64,000 nt of DNA, from NCBI GenBank assembly GCA_026874595.1, contig CM049317.1:51479618-51543617 (forward strand), in the 5' to 3' direction. The DNA comes from Sipunculus nudus (Eukaryota; Annelida; Sipuncula; Golfingiida; Sipunculidae). This document shows positions 1 to 10,240 of this stretch, one piece after another; the stretch's first letter is position 1, and each line of letters opens with the position of its first letter. The notes under the pieces are model-generated. The model was given only the letters and a program-made list of their open reading frames with translations, was not told the DNA's origin and made no database searches. Both the position numbers and the translations under genes were made by a program.

Positions 1-900
1 TAGTAGGACTCGAAGTGTCAGGAAGGATGCAAAATATGTCCTGGGGGTCACAGTCCATCTAGCCGACCAACAGAAACTTCTTATACTAAAGCGGATGAGT
101 CGAACGCAAGAAACGGGTAATATGCTGGTCTATGAGATCTAGAGATCGCCGTATAACGGGAGAGAAACCTACCGACTAGGGGTGTCCACATAGACCTTTA
201 CTTTACAGGACGTCATAAGTGAACGTGGAACGGAAAAACATATTTAAAAAAATATATATACAGCTACTGACACATTTATTTCATCCAATTATCAGCATGT
301 CCCAGCAATCACGCGGGCATTTAAAGCTGAGACAGGCTGCATTCACTTCAACAGGAGCTCTCGGTACCACTGGAAACTGTCCCCGATCGTCCGTTTCTCC
401 CCTGAAATAACGAAATGCATGTAATGTTCAGATGTGAATATCAATGAATTTGACAGTTTCTCTTATAGGACAATATTTTGTCGGAAGATTATCGTAAGAA
501 AAGATCACAGAGTCATTCATGCGTGTCATATCGCGGGATTTTATAATGCAGATGGAGCAAAGGTTAATATTTTCACGAGTAGTCATCTAAGCACACACAC
601 ACACACACACACATATATTTATATATATATATATATATAAATGATCTGCGTGTCTTTCCTAAGCGGTCACACAGCGCTCTATATTAAGTAACATATATAT
701 TGATATTATAATATAAAATAAATTTAATTCTTATGTTATCTAAAATCTTTCATAATCTGTAAAGAAATCAGTATGTTCTTGTCGGAAAAACGAGCATGTA
801 CTGTATGGGTTTTATCTTGGATAAACGGATATGTACTGTATAAACTCTTCACTTTTCCGATAAACGAGGATTTAATGTACGAGGTTTTACCTTGTCCCTC
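1..900. other. AT-rich intergenic sequence with a microsatellite
   Basis: No gene recognised. It contains (AC)n then (AT)n at about 590-640. The short open frames here look like chance. Confidence 0.6.
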
Positions 901-905
901 TCTGT

Positions 906-3900
906 CTATAAACACGCCCGCTGTTGATCAAAGGTCATGAAAGTAGGAATCATCGACATGGCGTCCTGCAGATCAGGTTTCAGTGCCAGACAGTCAGCGT
1001 TGGTTTCAAACTTCTTCCACGCGCATGTCTGAAGCTCCACTATTGCCGTTTTTAAAGCAGTGGCACTGTTATATGCAATGATTAAAAACATATCTAAGAT
1101 GTAAACACTTGTCATATATTGTCACATTTTTGTAGCCTGTCTTTTGCGTGTTTCTTTTTTTACCTCGGGAAATGATTGAATTACCCAAGGTTCCACAATT
1201 TGCCTGTTAACAACTTTATGAAAAGGGTAAGAAAGGATATTGGTGACATTTTGTGGAGGTTATGTTGCAGCTTTTTCACAATGGGTATTCCCCCCCCCCC
1301 CCCCCCCCCAAAATATTGGTTAAAAGTCGAAGACGTCACTTGAAATTTATCATACAGCGTTCACCGTTATTCACAATCCAATTACGCTTTAAACTTTTAC
1401 ATTTACGTTGGGTAAATTCTCAAACATATGCCCAGCCTACATGTATGAAATTGGGAACAGTTTCTGATGTTATTATCCCATCCCATTTTGCACGAAATTT
1501 TTATGATGACCTGGAAAATACGAAACGAATCTTGAGTATTTAGAATGCGACGTTGTAATTGGAAATTATGAAAGCTCGTAATGTGTACGATCACAATAGA
1601 TAAATCGATCGTAAGGAGATATCTGATACACAAATGTATTGGTTTGGGCGTTGGTAATCGCAGCTGACCATTAGTTGCCAGACCATCACGTGACCGTCTA
1701 AAAAGTCGCAGCCAAAATATTCCCTCTTCGACCAGCGTTCGGTCATAGAAGTCATAGTTATATTGCCCTATCACATATGACAAGTCGCAAGATTTCATTG
1801 GTTTTCTACGTTGGCCTTCCGACGACAGAACAAGTCGAACGATAATGCGGACACTGGTGGCCTTGTGATGTTCGTTCGATAGTCCTATTTAAATGTGACC
1901 GCAACTGTTTTTATGGCAAATAATCACCTACGCGATCGGCCAGACATAAAGAATTACCTACGACGCTAAAAAAATGAACATGTTCAAAAATCTACGACAA
2001 GTGCTACGAGCACCTTAATTGTTCTGTCGTTCACATGTCGTTTACCTGTTGTGCGATGTTTGGGACTTTAGCTGGTTTTCAACAACAAATGTAACCTTTA
2101 AGCGTAATAAAAACTGTTAAATCATCTATATTTCTTATATACGTGGGTAAATAGGCGCATAAATATTTAGTTTTTGTTATTAGCATCGTCCAAAAAAGGA
2201 AGAAGGTATTGAAGTGCTAATGAATTACAATATTAAATAAAAAACTAGTTAATTGTAAAATAGTGTTCCCTTAAGCCGTGACTTGGCCGACCTACTTTTT
2301 TGTATATAAAATAAACAATTAACACAATTTAACATTCGCAGTAAAATGAATTTTTACTCACCTGCAAGGGTCTGTTTGGCGCATATTATGTATGACCTCG
2401 TCTAAACATTGCAAAATTGTTGGCACGACCGGGCAGCCTGTAGACATAATATGCACCTCATCGAAAAAAATATATTACGAAACCCGTTGCAATATTTCTT
2501 TAACATGAAAATGACAAACCTGTAACAAAAAATCTCTGGCTAGAAGTACTAGAACAATTTTTCCGAGGGTTACGTAATTATTTCCTGTTCTCTGTGCGTG
2601 TATACGGAATGGCTAGTTTTAATTGCCAAAGACAAGCGCCGGACGTGTGGTGGCATATGTATGAAAAAAAAATCCAATATGAATAAAAACATTCTTTTTA
2701 TTTAACTTCATGTCACTGGGTACTGTTTAAGATAAGGAATTGTACAAAAAAGTTATCGGTTTAAGCTCTTGCGCCATCATTCATATTTAGTTATATCCTC
2801 TTACTATAATTTTAAAGCCGGTAATGGTAATCATAGACCTTTCCAGCCTCGCTGGCGACACCTACCCGCGATGGATGACAGTGAGTGCTCCGAAAGTTAT
2901 ATTGTAAAAAAAATTATATTTGCATATATTTTAAATAATAAATGAAAATATTCTTACAAAATCTCAAAGAATGAGCCACCTGTCTGAACCTCTGGCGTAT
3001 ATTAAATTTTGACAAAACTTGCAATGCAGACGAAAGTTAAGCGCAATGGACATGCACGAAGAAAAGGTATATTAAAAGTATTTTAAAGATACATTCAAAA
3101 CATTTGATAATGCAACACGTGCCTTTGCACAGGGAGTTTGCCAGGCCAGTGAATCTCTTTTCATCACGGCCGATGGAGGAGGCAATTCCTCTCGGAGACA
3201 GTTCAGTTCACCGTCAGAAATGTCGTTTAGGCAATGCTTAACGTCCTGTAACGGTCCCTGTATCGATGAAAACATCTTTATTCAATCATATCACGGCCCA
3301 TTTTACTGTGAAAATGTGATATTGTGATACTGTTTATTGTCGAGGCAGTACCTGATTAGATCGAAATCATTCAACATAAAGATACTTTGCAATATCCTGT
3401 GTCTCGGGAACTTAAAAAAGAATTTAACGTGGTAGAACGCATGAATTCTCCATGGGGAGATAATTCAGCCGGATTCAACCCTCTGATTGAATCTGCATCA
3501 AAATGTAAGAGCCCGTGTCCCATTCATTCTCAAGATTGTTTGTTCTACTCCTGCTGACATTAAAACAAACCAACCAACAGACACACATTACCATACAAAA
3601 CGTGGAACAACACATCTTTGGTCATATTAATGCCCTGGACTTCTAAATATGTTTGTTATGAAAACCTTACTTGACGTTTTGTTTGCAGGTCGTCAGAGGT
3701 AAAAGATATAACAGAAACCTAATCCTTCTCTCGCAAAGCTTGCACTGATCATTCGCCTGGACTGTACAAAGAAAAAAATTGAACATTTTGTTTGATAATT
3801 GAGAAAATAATAATTAAAAAAGAGTATCCTTACGTCTGCGAGCGAGCGCCCCCCCCCCCCCCTTGATTTTTATGTGAAACTTAAAACAAAAAGCAAAATC

Positions 3901-4408
3901 CCCATTACCCCTTATATATAGTTTAATCCTTTTGCTTGAATTAAGCGATGTGAAAGCAGTGGTGCTCCCCATGCATATAAAACATTCACTAACAAGGGAT
4001 AGACGAAGAGCCCCTGCTGTCGTTCAAAATGAAATATTTAAAGAATAATGTCAAAATCTTTAAGGATAAAACTTGTAGCGGTATTATTCTCCGAATATAT
4101 CATAATTTATGCTTGGATTTAAAAATGACAGTATGACAATAATGCACAGTATACAGATCACAATTATAGTTAAAGCAAATGTGCGTAAGACACACTTCGT
4201 ACATTTTCAATAATGGTTTATGAATTATTTTAGACAAAGACAATATTTTATATCTAACCTTTACTTGTATAAACGATATGATATTTCATCCAAACTTCCA
4301 AATTAAATATACATATACGAAGGGATTTGGACTTTGAATTAATAAAAACAATGATGTAGTTCAGGTCAAGGTTTAAACCATCGTTCCTTACACAATAAAA
4401 TGTTATAA

Positions 4409-4502
<94 letters not shown>

Positions 4503-4621
4503 CTTGATATTTCTTTATACATGATATGTATCGTTGTATTATATATACGTCATAACGGTAATGAGAATAACTTACCGAAACAGGCTGCACAGACAAACAG
4601 TAGAATTAAGCGGGCCAGCAT
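906..4621 (-). pseudogene. Five-exon paralogue of the 12-Cys secreted protein, probably decayed
   Basis: Exons on the minus strand: 4621-4576 (signal peptide MLARLILLFVCAACF), 3761-3671 (VQANDQCKLC...PLTTCKQNV), 3257-3123 (DVKHCLNDISDGELNC...), 2437-2362 (GCPVVPTILQC...TDPC) and 1065-906 (SATALKTAIVELQTC...QQRAC-L-stop). Splice sites are canonical for exons 1, 2 and 4 (gtaag, gtaag, gtgag). Intron phases equal those of the gene at 46769, and all 12 mature cysteines have counterparts. Exon 3 is 135 nt, a multiple of 3, where the phases require 3n+2. Its reading frame matches the family in the middle but shifts at both ends, so I call it a pseudogene. Shifted splice sites that rescue the frame cannot be excluded. 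The stop directly after the last cysteine means no basic C-terminal tail. Confidence 0.78.
4409..4499. repeat. (TA)n microsatellite in intron 1 of the paralogue
   Basis: About 90 bp of TA dinucleotides with one AA interruption. Translations such as YIYIYI across it are artefacts. Confidence 0.9.
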
Positions 4622-4629
4622 GGTGACAG

Positions 4630-5770
4630 TTGAAAGTCAAACTGTTCTGGTCTGGTGTGAACCGCAAGTCGGGAGGCCAGTATCTATATACTTTTGACAT
4701 AGTAACCGAGTCATACACATTATTTAATTTTCAAATCTTTATATATAATTATAGGAAAAAGTTATATACGAATTTTGAATATTATTTGCCTGTTAACAGG
4801 TTTGTCCAAACCATTTCTCACATTATCAGTGAGGCTACACAAAAAAATTGTTTCATGCCCTCACAGCTCTTTTTTACATGGTATTACATTTTTTGTGTAA
4901 TTTATAACTTCTTGTTGCTGCTAATTGCTATTCTTGCAACGATCAAAGAGTTTTAGAAAATTACAATACGTGTAAGAATAATGCAAATGTTTTCATGGAA
5001 AGAGATTACATTCGTTTAACATTTATAGGCATAATTTTACTCATTTCCGAACGTTTGTATCCTTCTGGAAGGCTTGAAATGTCAGCAACAATAGTTTTGA
5101 CATGCAGGCTAAAAATAAAAGAAAGAAAAAAATAAATGAATAAATAAATTCAAGTCGGCTACAAATTTTGTTCTTGAAAGTCCTTGAAAGCCATATTAAT
5201 TCTTTTGTTTGGCCTAAACTGCTCAATCAAGCGTCATGAGCCGTGATGCCGCATGGTGTCTCTGGAACTATAATCTGGATGTATTCAGGCGAACACCGGA
5301 ACCCTCCCCCTCCAAAGTCCTGAGCGATAATGGGGAATCTGTTATAAAGAATGCGACCTATGAAATAAGGCCAAGGTCAAAAAGTGACAAACCCTTGAGT
5401 GTACCTTGGTTCCAATAAACAATTCTAAAAGTTATTTTGGACCCACATGGGTTAATGAGTTTATTTCCATATTCATGTTGGGTAAAACAAAAATATAGTG
5501 GGTTCACCTACATAGGTCTGTCCGAGTATAAAACCAACGATATCATTTTTTCCGATTCACCATCGCTTAGCTATTGCATATATCTACATCTTAAATAGGC
5601 AAGTTCTTTACCGCAAGGGCATTAACAGTTGCGATAGAATTAAATAGCAGGGGCGTACCCGGGGGTGACCCCCCATCCCCCCATATTGATAAAAAAATTC
5701 CAGATATATATGTACACCTAAAAGCGCTATAAAACAGTACAAAAATTGACTGGATACAACATACATGCAT
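4630..5770. other. Intergenic sequence upstream of the paralogue
   Basis: AT-rich sequence with no recognisable gene. At 5649-5690 the string CAGGGGCGTACCC followed by a G/C run looks like a hAT-type terminus, but no partner end is obvious. Confidence 0.4.
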
Positions 5771-7062
5771 GTCCTTGGGCAATGACGCTCAGCCGACCTG
5801 CATTTTGACAACATGTCCTTGAATAGACAACTAATTAAGATAATGCAGGTGGCATTATAGTTCATGCATATTAGCCGAAGTTCATTAAGAACCATATGCA
5901 CACCAAATTTGATGACAATCCAAAACTCTATCCTTTTACCTTTACCTTTAAATCAGATAATATAGGTCACAGTGACCTAATTTCAGGTTTCCAAGGAGAA
6001 TTTTCATGGGCCTCTCTGCATATCAAGATACAAGATTCTAGGTTCAGTCATTACGATTTGTGCCCTATTAACAAAAGACCACATCTTTAAAAGTCTCAAA
6101 AACAGAGATAAAAATTCGAAAAAAAAAACAGTTGGCACCACCAGTCTGCAGAAACGGATGAATCATTCCATGACCAATATCCATGCCAGATATCATGGGG
6201 ATCAATGAATTAGTTGTTCAGATACTTGAGCTTTTGTATCAAATTGTTCATTATTCTCGGGGTACTACGAAGCCCCATAGCTCAGAGGTTATGGTTAACA
6301 GAGAATTAATTTCAGGTTTCCAAGGAGACTTTTCATGGGCCTCACTGCATATCGAGATACAAGATTCTAGGTCCAGTCATTTCGATTTGTGCCCTGTTAA
6401 CAGATGATCGCATCTTCAAAGGTCTCAAAAATAGAGAGAAAAAAAATTGAAAAAATACAGGTGGTGCAATAAGTCGCAGATATTGTTGAAACACTCCTTG
6501 ATCAATATCCATGCAAAGAATCGTGGGGATGAATGCATTAGTTGTTCAGATATTTGTGCTTTTGTATCAAATTTTCCCTTATTTTCCAAAAAGATCGAGG
6601 TCCATTTATTACGATTTGTGCCCATTACCAGATGAACGCATCTTTCTAGATTTAAAAAAAAATAAAGAAAAAAATCATTTAAAAAATAGAAAAAAAATAC
6701 AGGTCTGCAGAAAATGATGAAACAATCCTAGATCAATATCCATGCAAAGAATCATGGTGATTAATGCATTAGTTGTTCAGATACTTGAGCTTTTGTATCA
6801 AATTTTCTATTATTCTATTATTCTGATAGGTATTTCGGAGCCCTATATTTCAAAGAATATGGGAAACAGAGACATAATTCAAGGTTTCTTAGGAGATTTT
6901 AAATGGACGTCTCTAAATATTAAGTCATAAGATTCTAGGTCTAGCGGTTACGATTTTTACCCTGTTAACGGACAGACGGCCGAACGACCAGACGACCGGA
7001 CGGACGACGGACAAAGAATGATTACTAAAGCTCAGCTGACTTACAGTCAGCTGAGCTAAAAA
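5771..7062 (+). mobile_element. Helitron-like non-autonomous element with tandem core
   Basis: The left end (GACGCTCAGCCGACCTG at about 5784) is followed by three to four diverged ~340-bp units. Each carries the string gattctaggtccagt...gatttgtgccctgttaacag and a run of A, then a variant of ccatgcaaagaatcatggtgat. The right end has GGACGGACGACGGACAAAG-type sequence and a 13-bp perfect hairpin at 7029-7057 (AGCTCAGCTGACT, loop TAC) followed by AAAAA. No protein is encoded; the repeating peptide-like frames come from the tandem units. Assignment to the Helitron or 'pearl' type rests on the tandem core and terminal hairpin and is inference. Confidence 0.6.
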
Positions 7063-7460
7063 CATAAGGTCGGAGGTCACATTTGCCATGTAAAATCCGA
7101 AGCCAGCTGTATAAACCATAAGTAAACCACTGATAATAAAGGCATAATATATTTGACCCTATTAATCATCACAAAATGAAATCGTGTCCAATAGTTTCGC
7201 TAATGATACACCGCAGACGCCAAAATAACGTAAATTATGACATTAGAAAGTATTAAAGCCCAATCTGTCTACAGTATTAAGTGCATGACCATCCAGTATC
7301 AAATAATAGTAAGCATTTTGGAAAATGTAATAAGTATAATAAGTATAATAATAAATATATATCTCACATAATCACATTTTACTGTCTCGATCCATGTCTG
7401 ATAGCTCTCCGTACATTTAACTCTTGTAATTAACTGGCGCGTTTATGAATAATGTCAAGG

Positions 7461-7805
7461 CTAAACATTAACACTAGATAATAAAGACACAGACATTCCC
7501 TTGTCACTAAACTCTTCCTCCGCAAATAGATTCTCGCCGTGTCGCATTCCCATCATATCGAACCCGTGATAGCTACGTATTCCTCCCAATAACTCGAACC
7601 GCTCGTTGGGGCTGCCATATTGCGTACACACTAAATCCAAGGAGTCACAGGTCACATGTCGTAATTTATAGTAGAAACCGCTAGTAGAACATACGGTGTT
7701 GCGCTGACTGATGCCTGTGTTTTCTTTTAAAACGGCATTTCCCGGTCTGTTGTTTTCACATTCTTCGTTATTTTGAATATTTTGGTTGGAGGTACCCGCC
7801 TCCAT
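7461..7805 (-). CDS. Hypothetical protein, 114 aa, unrecognised
   Basis: The open frame runs from ATG at 7805 to TAG at 7461. Composition is protein-like: polar N-terminus (MEAGTSNQNIQNNEEC), five cysteines, a charged middle and no low-complexity runs. It contains SPNERFELLGGIRSYHGFDMM, which I cannot assign. No signal peptide or membrane segment is seen. It could be a single-exon gene, a first exon or chance. The 200 bp upstream (7980-8050) contain a cluster of TGTCAAT motifs that might be regulatory. Confidence 0.35.
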   Translation of the reverse strand: MEAGTSNQNIQNNEECENNRPGNAVLKENTGISQRNTVCSTSGFYYKLRHVTCDSLDLVCTQYGSPNERFELLGGIRSYHGFDMMGMRHGENLFAEEEFSDKGMSVSLLSSVNV

Positions 7806-7979
7806 TTATTTTAATGCTGGCTTAAAGTGACCTAATCACCTATAACACATGTTGAATTAACATGAAAATAGCTTCTTCCCTTTCAAATAAATCTGTACCT
7901 GCCAAAATATTACCTTGAAACCGTTTGCTTACTCATGTTAACGAGTGTTAAAAAAAGCAGTGGCCCGGGCGCGATCATC

Positions 7980-8205
7980 GGTGTCAATATAAACACTGCG
8001 CTCGGGGCCGTGGGCATTGTGTCAATCACGTGTCAATACACGTGTCAATCAGGCGATGCCTGACTGACTTTGCCCAAAAACACATGAAATACATGTAATA
8101 CATGTTCCGGCTGGCTAAAACCCCGTGTGTTGCGGCTCAGATTCGAACCTTCGGTCACGCGGTCATGTTATGGTAAACAGACACACGTGGTCTGTGTTTA
8201 CCAAC
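7980..8205. promoter_or_regulatory. TGTCAAT cluster and CACGTG hairpin
   Basis: Four copies of TGTCAAT occur at 7982, 8020, 8031 and 8043; the last three lie in a 30-bp stretch with CACGTG-type E-box cores between them. At 8170-8202 an imperfect inverted repeat (TGGTAAACA ... TGTTTACCA) surrounds ACACGTGG. The location is 175-400 bp upstream of the minus-strand frame at 7805. A regulatory role is inference only. Confidence 0.3.
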
Positions 8206-8554
8206 AAGCAGAGCCATAACAAGGTGTTAAACAGCTGTATGCGAGGTACTGAGACTGTTTGCTGAGATGTTTTTGCTTGGAAACTTTGTATAAAGCAAAA
8301 CCTGAACTGATAGTGAGAAAGAACAGACATGATATTGCTCCTTGAAAAATTTAAATGTACATTTTAGAATTCCATTAAGGTTTCGTACGGAAACACATTA
8401 ATACCCTAGCTCATACTAACTGAAGTATTATCAAATGTCTATTGCTTGTAGTGATCATATATGTGTGTGTGTGTGTGCATGCGTGTGAGTCTAAATGTTG
8501 TTATGTTCTGGTCATATTATATGAAATGTATTACTATTATGTAATTGCTCCAAT

Positions 8555-8601
8555 TACCAAACCGAGTGGAAAACAACAGCAAAAATGAAGTCGGCCACCA
8601 T
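8555..8601 (-). pseudogene. Relic of a third exon 1 of the 12-Cys family
   Basis: Read on the minus strand, the sequence around ATG at 8601 (TTCAACTGTCTCCATGGTGGCC) aligns with the paralogue exon 1 and its 5' leader (TTCAACTGTCACCATGCTGGCC). The exon is 2 nt shorter than the other two, so its frame breaks inside the signal peptide. The donor is a weak gtaatt. No matching exons 2-5 were recognised downstream. It is evidence of a wider tandem family rather than a working gene. Confidence 0.5.
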
Positions 8602-8913
8602 GGAGACAGTTGAAGGCCACCCCTTTTGAAATAAGCTGTTACGTAATTCATAATGATGCTGCGAATACTGTTTAATGTAGTGGGTTGTCCCTTTCATCTA
8701 CACCATTCACATCATTTAATTCTTTTATCCTGACTTTAATGTAATAATAACGTTATGAAATACTTGATTCTTTTCAAAGATTTGGATGATTTCCGAGACG
8801 ATCCTGCAATCATCGAAATTTAAGCATATGAGGGATATAATTTGCAAAGTATATTTTTTATCTAATGAAACCATGGCTCATTCTTTTATGGTGCTACCGA
8901 CACAAGAGTATAT

Positions 8914-9190
8914 GGAGCGTGGTGGCGTAATGGTTAAGGCGCTTGACTTGAGACCCAAGGGTTGTTGGTTGTGTCCCGATCTGACCGCCGTCTGCGCTAA
9001 GGCAAAGTCTTTACCACAAAGGTTCGCCTTGTCGACCCAGGAGTGAATGGGTACAGGTCATGGGAGGAAGGCAAATGTAGAATGAAATAACAACCTAGCG
9101 CCTGATACTGCTGCTTGGGTTGTATGCTCCCCAAGGAGCCGAGAAAAGCTACAAGGATGAACAGGCCCGAAAGACCAGGAAGGCAAAGTG
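8914..9190 (+). mobile_element. tRNA-derived SINE
   Basis: The head has a box-A-like TGGCGTAATGGTTAAGG at about 8922-8938 and a degraded box B, GGTTGTGTCCC, at 8967-8977. A non-tRNA body follows with GAGTGAATGGGTACAGG at 9042-9058. The acceptor stem and box B are too decayed for a working tRNA gene. Confidence 0.55.
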
Positions 9191-9260
9191 AAAAGTCGGA
9201 TGAGACTGACATCGTCAGTGACATCAGACTATAAACCCCCACCTTTTTATTTAATCATAC

Positions 9261-9385
9261 AAGAATATATCAAACCATACAAGAATATATCAAACCATAC
9301 AAGAATATATCAAACCATACAAGAATATATCAAACCATACAAGCATATATCAAACCGTACAAGAATATATCAAACCATACAAAAA
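9261..9385. repeat. 20-bp minisatellite, six units
   Basis: Six head-to-tail copies of aagaatatatcaaaccatac (9261-9380), two with single substitutions, plus a partial seventh. The unit is not a multiple of 3, so the open frame across it is coincidental. There are no unique spacers, so this is not CRISPR. Confidence 0.9.
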
Positions 9386-9721
9386 TAGCAGGAGTGTCTA
9401 TGGGTGCAGGATTCTGCGCCTCCTCTTTTTCGTCCTTGAAAATCTTAGAAATGGAAATATATGCGCCTTATAGCGAAATATAGCACCAAATTCGGTCTCC
9501 GCCTTTTATATCCCTATACTTAGCGCGCGAGATTAATGTATTAAGTCGACTATAGCACTCACCGCATCCTTGTTTACCTGTGCCTCGGTGCCGAGTTCAC
9601 CTTTTCTGTTCAAGATATAAGAGATTCAAGACAAACTGTAAAGGGATCAGACGCATCAGGCACAGAGGGGGATTTCTCTACAATTTAACATAAATTTAGT
9701 CAGAAATAATACAGTTACGAA

Positions 9722-9723
<2 letters not shown>

Positions 9724-9806
<83 letters not shown>
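9724..9806. repeat. (AT)n microsatellite
   Basis: About 80 bp of pure AT dinucleotide. Confidence 0.95.
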
Positions 9807-10159
9807 CATGAGTACACAGAAAAGTCGACATAATGCCTATGAACCCATGACTTTCCGATTGCCGGCTACAGCAGATCCCTGATCTCTCTTGTATATTCAC
9901 ACTTTTATATGAACCAGCGATATTTATATGACGTCAGAGAAATACCTACTACATGTGTACAACAGCAACTTTACATGCAGCAGGGAGAACTGGTGGCCTG
10001 ATATCGTGTGCAGCATATATTATATAGGGGGAAGTATGAATAGTCATGCTGGTTCATTGTTTACATAAATGGAAGATGAATGCACAGAAAAGTCAGTTCA
10101 CAGCACAATTTTTCTGTGTATACATGTTCAATATCTAAATACGGTGAAACAGCATGTTT

Positions 10160-10174
10160 TTTCATCTCTCTCTC

Positions 10175-10226
<52 letters not shown>

Positions 10227-10240
10227 AGTGTGTGTGTGTT
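10160..10240. repeat. (TC)n then (TG)n microsatellite
   Basis: Long TC tract followed by GTGTGTGT. It marks one edge of the inverted duplicate at 35212-37325, where the complementary (GA)n/(CA)n lies at 37290-37333. Confidence 0.85.

Noticed and set aside
1403-1798. 131-residue minus-strand frame
   Set aside because: No motif, biased composition, lies within an intron of the paralogue; overlaps another chance frame on the other strand.
4366-4596. Frame with long Tyr-Ile runs
   Set aside because: Translation of (TA)n; overlaps exon 1 of the paralogue in another frame.
4630-4956. 108-residue plus-strand frame with hydrophobic C-terminus
   Set aside because: AT-rich, no motif, and starts inside the leader region of the opposite-strand paralogue.
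8914-8990. tRNA gene
   Set aside because: Box B is degenerate (GGTTGTGTCCC) and the downstream body is SINE-like.
9261-9385. Regular 20-bp repeats resembling a CRISPR array
   Set aside because: Units are contiguous with no unique spacers, and the genome is eukaryotic; it is a minisatellite.
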